This document shows, one piece after another, positions 5,679-8,142 of a stretch of DNA of 8,142 nt; the stretch's first letter is position 1, and each line of letters begins with the position of its first letter. The position numbers and the translations under genes were made by a program. The stretch covers positions 1-8,142 of the forward strand of contig JAHKKJ010000132.1 in assembly GCA_020027655.1 (NCBI GenBank), read 5' to 3'. This stretch comes from Deltaproteobacteria bacterium. GTDB taxonomy: Bacteria; Desulfobacterota; Binatia; UBA9968. The notes below the pieces were generated by a model. It was not told the origin of the DNA. It worked only from the letters and a program-made list of their open reading frames with translations, and searched no databases.

Positions 5679-6392
5679 ATGACTGAAAAAGAGCGCCTGG
5701 AACATGGAGCGATCCGCGACTACTATAATCGCGTTTACCACCGCGATGCCGGTGTCGAGGCCAAGGTCTCCCATCATCTGCGCCGATTGGCGTGGCGCTT
5801 TCAGCCCTGGCAGGGCAAGCGGCTTCTCGATGTCGGTTGCGGAAGCGGGACGTGGTTGCGTGCTGCGGTCGATCTTGGTGCCGTTCCCGCCGGAGTGGAC
5901 ATTTCTCAAGTGGCGCTCGACGCTTGCAAGCGGGCACTGCCGTCGGCGGAGCTTCATTGCGGTCCAGCGGAGAGCCTTCCTTTCACCGAAGGCGAATTTG
6001 ATTTCATCTCCTGCCTCGGCGCGCTGGAGCATTTTCTGGAACCCCAGGCGGCGCTCTGTGAGATGATTCGCGTGGCCAAGCCGGGGGCGTTGTTCCTGTT
6101 GCTCGTGCCGAACGCCGGCTTTCTTACCCGGCGATTGGGTTTTTACTCGGGCACTCAACAAGCGGGTGTTCGTGAGGAAGTGCGATCGTTGCGGGGCTGG
6201 CAGGAGCTGTTCGAATCCGTCGGGCTCCGCGTCTGCCGGCACTGGAGGGATCTGCACGTGCTGTCGCCGTCATGGATTTTTCGCGGGCCATGGTACGGTT
6301 GGCCGCTTCGAGCGGGTCAAACGCTGGCGTTGCCGTTTTGGCCGCTCTCGTGGCAATACCAGGTCTATTATCTGTGCGCCATCAAAGAGTAG
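5679..6392 (+). CDS. Class I SAM-dependent methyltransferase
   Basis: Predicted cytoplasmic methyltransferase of 237 residues (Methyltransf_11 type) that would transfer a methyl group from S-adenosylmethionine. Motif I is LLDVGCGSGT at about 49-58. An acidic residue ending strand 2 (GVDIS, Asp74) should bind the ribose. ESLPF near 98-102 and FDFISCLGALEH at about 107-118 form the adenine and motif II region, and VAKPGALFLLLVPN follows as the usual motif III area. The C-terminal third is rich in Trp and aromatics and probably shapes the acceptor site. ATG 5679 is preferred; GTG 5661 would add six residues, and neither has a clear ribosome binding site. Its stop is 11 bases before the GT4 start, so the two are probably one operon. 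In this setting a sugar or glycan end-methylation is plausible but not shown; lipid or quinone methylation are alternatives. Confidence 0.85.
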   Translation: MTEKERLEHGAIRDYYNRVYHRDAGVEAKVSHHLRRLAWRFQPWQGKRLLDVGCGSGTWLRAAVDLGAVPAGVDISQVALDACKRALPSAELHCGPAESLPFTEGEFDFISCLGALEHFLEPQAALCEMIRVAKPGALFLLLVPNAGFLTRRLGFYSGTQQAGVREEVRSLRGWQELFESVGLRVCRHWRDLHVLSPSWIFRGPWYGWPLRAGQTLALPFWPLSWQYQVYYLCAIKE

Positions 6393-6403
6393 CGCGCCTT
6401 CGC

Positions 6404-7555
6404 ATGAGTATTTTGATTGTCACCTGGAACTATCCGCCGCACCGCGGCGGAATCGAGAGCCTAATCCATCAGCTATGTGCCGAGCTGAGTAAGAAACAAT
6501 CCGTATTCGTCGTCACCGCCCGCGCGGCCTCGAACGAGTCTTCGAAAGAAAATATCTTTCGCGCACCGTGCGGTGGGCTTCTGGCGTTCGGGCTCTATGC
6601 GCTGTGGCAGGGTGTGATTTTGCTGTGGCGCAATCCCGGCATCGCCGTTGTCTTCGGCGGCAGCGTGCTTACGACACCATTGATATTGCTGCTCGGGCGA
6701 TTATTCAAACGAAAGGCGATCGTGCAGGCCCATGGGCTGGATTTGGTCTATCGAAGCTTTTTCTATCAGATCCTGTGTGTTCGCTGGGTCAAATATTGCG
6801 ACCGAGTCATAGCCAACAGCACGTCTACGGCGTCGTTGGCGAAAGAGAAGGGCGCCAGCGCCGCTTCGGTCTCGGTGATCCCCCCTGGCGTACAGCCGGA
6901 GCGGTTCCAATCGTCCGACGTCGCCGACGTCAGCAAACGGAAATTTGGTTTGGATGGAAAACGCATCATCCTTTTTGTCGGGCGACTCGCGAAGCGAAAG
7001 GGCGTTAGGGAGTTCTTACAACATGCGCTTGGGCGGATCGCGAAGGAAATTCCAGATGCCTGTTTGGTCGTCGTCGGGGACAATCCGGCAGAGTCGTTGA
7101 CCCACCGGAACGATACGATTGGGGAGATCGAAGCGGTGATTTCAGAAACGGGTTTGCCGCGCCACGTTCGACTACTCGGTGGGTTGCCTGACGAAGATGT
7201 CATCGGACTCTATCAAGCCTGTGATCTGGTTGTTCTGCCGGCGCTACATAACGACAGCGATGTAGAGGGATTCGGGATTGTCCTCGTGGAAGCTGCGGCC
7301 GCTGGAAAACCAGTGGTGGCCACGAGGGTGGGTGGAATTCCAGATGCCGTCGAAGATGGCAAAACCGGTCTCTTAACCGAGCCTGGCGATTACGAACGCC
7401 TAAGCGACGCAGTCATCTCTCTGCTCAACAATGGCCAAACGAAACGAGTCATGGGTGAGGCTGCCATACGGAGAGTTCAGGACAAGTTTTGCTGGCCGAA
7501 GATTGCTGCCCAATACGAAGAAGAATTTGGGGTTTCTGTGTCTAACCAAAACTAG
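6404..7555 (+). CDS. GT4 family (GT-B fold) glycosyltransferase
   Basis: Predicted cytoplasmic or membrane-associated retaining glycosyltransferase of 383 residues, adding a sugar from a nucleotide donor to a growing glycan or lipid-linked acceptor. The N-terminal acceptor domain starts with MSILIVTWNYPPHRGGIE, carrying the Gly-Gly loop at 15-16, and has AHGLD at 109-113 and VIPPGV at 158-163. The donor domain starts near 187 with IILFVGRLAKRKG (Arg194 and Lys198 expected at the donor phosphates). It contains the EX7E pair Glu288 and Glu296 in EGFGIVLVE, followed by AGKPVVATRVGGIPD. ATG 6404 is chosen because the fold begins there and it follows the methyltransferase stop by 11 bases; an ATG at 6272 would force a 121-base overlap with non-homologous residues. 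The ribosome binding site is weak. The sugar and linkage cannot be told. Confidence 0.9.
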   Translation: MSILIVTWNYPPHRGGIESLIHQLCAELSKKQSVFVVTARAASNESSKENIFRAPCGGLLAFGLYALWQGVILLWRNPGIAVVFGGSVLTTPLILLLGRLFKRKAIVQAHGLDLVYRSFFYQILCVRWVKYCDRVIANSTSTASLAKEKGASAASVSVIPPGVQPERFQSSDVADVSKRKFGLDGKRIILFVGRLAKRKGVREFLQHALGRIAKEIPDACLVVVGDNPAESLTHRNDTIGEIEAVISETGLPRHVRLLGGLPDEDVIGLYQACDLVVLPALHNDSDVEGFGIVLVEAAAAGKPVVATRVGGIPDAVEDGKTGLLTEPGDYERLSDAVISLLNNGQTKRVMGEAAIRRVQDKFCWPKIAAQYEEEFGVSVSNQN

Positions 7556-8142
7556 CGAGCGATCCCGGCAATCGGCTGTGTTCCGGTACTAGTCGTATCT
7601 CCCTGAATGACCTTTGCAAAAAAATCCTCCAGCTGTTTTGCTGAATCCGCCCAGGACGGCACTTCGATCGGAACGGTGATTCTGTTCTTGAGCTGGAGGA
7701 ATGCCGTCTCGGCAAGGCTTTGGGGGTTCTCCGATTCGTAGAGGCATCGGGGGTAGTCACTCAAAAGTTCGTTCATACAGCCCACTGCCGCCGCAATAAG
7801 CGGAACGCGGCACGCCATAATTTCGTAGGCTTTTTGCGGAAAACTGAACTCGCCCTGAGCCGATTGCCGATAGCAGATGACGGCTAAATCCAGAGCATTG
7901 ATGAAACAAGGTACCTTTTCATGGGGCAGAACACCGAGATCGTGAACGTTCGGCCCAGTTGGAATTCGTACGCCACGCTCGCGCGGACCTGCGATCGCTA
8001 AGTGAACGTCGTTGTCTTGGCGCGACATCAAATTAAAAGCTTTAAAAAGGGTATCTATACCACGACTACTATCCAGTGCGCCGGCGGTCCCGATTATCCT
8101 TGCGCCTTCAGGAAGGTTGAGTTGTCGCCGACATTCCTGCTG
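7552..8142 (-). CDS. GT4 glycosyltransferase, C-terminal part, runs off the window
   Basis: The minus-strand frame is open from the window edge to the TAG at 7554-7552, giving 196 visible residues with the start beyond 8142. The visible part is the donor-binding half of a GT-B enzyme: ARIIGTAGALDSSRGIDTLF near visible residues 14-33 opens the domain, and HLAIAGP follows. The region before KAYEIMACRVPLIAAAVGC matches the FPxKxxEYMA form of the GT4 donor site. The first Glu of the usual EX7E pair is absent: Phe holds that position, with a Glu one residue earlier. Variation there is known in this family. An internal ATG or TTG near 8030 is not the true start, since homology continues upstream to the edge. 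It converges on the plus-strand GT4 gene and shares its stop region, so it belongs to the same glycan locus but a different transcript. Confidence 0.85.
   Translation of the reverse strand, partial: QQECRRQLNLPEGARIIGTAGALDSSRGIDTLFKAFNLMSRQDNDVHLAIAGPRERGVRIPTGPNVHDLGVLPHEKVPCFINALDLAVICYRQSAQGEFSFPQKAYEIMACRVPLIAAAVGCMNELLSDYPRCLYESENPQSLAETAFLQLKNRITVPIEVPSWADSAKQLEDFFAKVIQGDTTSTGTQPIAGIAR

Noticed and set aside
5667..6257. 196-codon minus-strand frame opposite the methyltransferase
   Set aside because: The sense strand carries all class I methyltransferase motifs, and the antisense product is not protein-like.
6272..6403. Upstream ATG that would lengthen the GT4 protein by 44 residues
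   Set aside because: It lies inside the methyltransferase gene. The GT4 fold starts at MSILIVTWNYPP, and the added residues come from an overlapping frame with no family resemblance.
1..8142. CRISPR array, tRNA, rRNA, transposase, toxin-antitoxin or phage-defence genes
   Set aside because: I looked for regularly spaced repeats, tRNA-like cloverleaf ends, long terminal inverted repeats and recognisable protein motifs of these types. None was found by eye.

Overview
The window looks like chromosomal DNA from a free-living Gram-negative bacterium. Supporting points are a periplasmic amino-acid binding protein with a classical signal peptide, a bacterial glutathione S-transferase, and envelope-glycan genes of moderately high GC. 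The mix of a LivJ-type binding protein, small zinc-ribbon protein, GST and a glycosylation cluster would fit an environmental deltaproteobacterial-type lineage, but no marker gene here fixes the taxonomy. No RNA gene, CRISPR array, insertion sequence or phage gene was seen.

Left part (1-2556). On the minus strand are a LivJ/LivK-type ABC transporter substrate-binding protein (125-1309, GTG start) and, upstream of it, a 69-residue double-CxxC zinc-ribbon protein (1478-1687). A divergent GST-family protein (1957-2556) lies across a 269-base intergenic region that holds a plausible sigma70-type promoter and a TTGAAA/TTTCAA palindrome. No permease or ATPase gene lies beside the binding protein. 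Two hairpins follow it, and a 7+1+7 palindrome sits in its leader.

Middle (2557-2781). This non-coding gap holds a perfect 12-bp-stem hairpin, a weaker second hairpin and a weak promoter candidate.

Right part (2782-8142). This is an envelope polysaccharide or glycosylation cluster. It contains a multi-pass GT-C (GT39/ArnT-like) glycosyltransferase, an overlapping GT2 enzyme of the dolichol-phosphate-mannose-synthase type, a class I SAM methyltransferase and a GT4 glycosyltransferase, all on the plus strand. A second GT4 enzyme, cut by the window edge, converges on the minus strand. The inferred scheme is that the GT2 enzyme charges a polyprenyl phosphate with a sugar on the cytoplasmic face. 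The GT-C enzyme would then use that lipid-linked sugar on the periplasmic face, while the GT4 enzymes and the methyltransferase build and cap a glycan. Between the GT2 and methyltransferase genes is a 205-base gap with a protein-like reading frame that lacks a good start, a perfect 11-bp hairpin over its stop, an exact TATAAT and a seven-codon mini-ORF.

No clearly new multi-gene system is visible. The most unusual items are the 5436-5682 gap, the single CTAG serving as stop codon for both convergent GT4 genes, and the non-coding palindromes.
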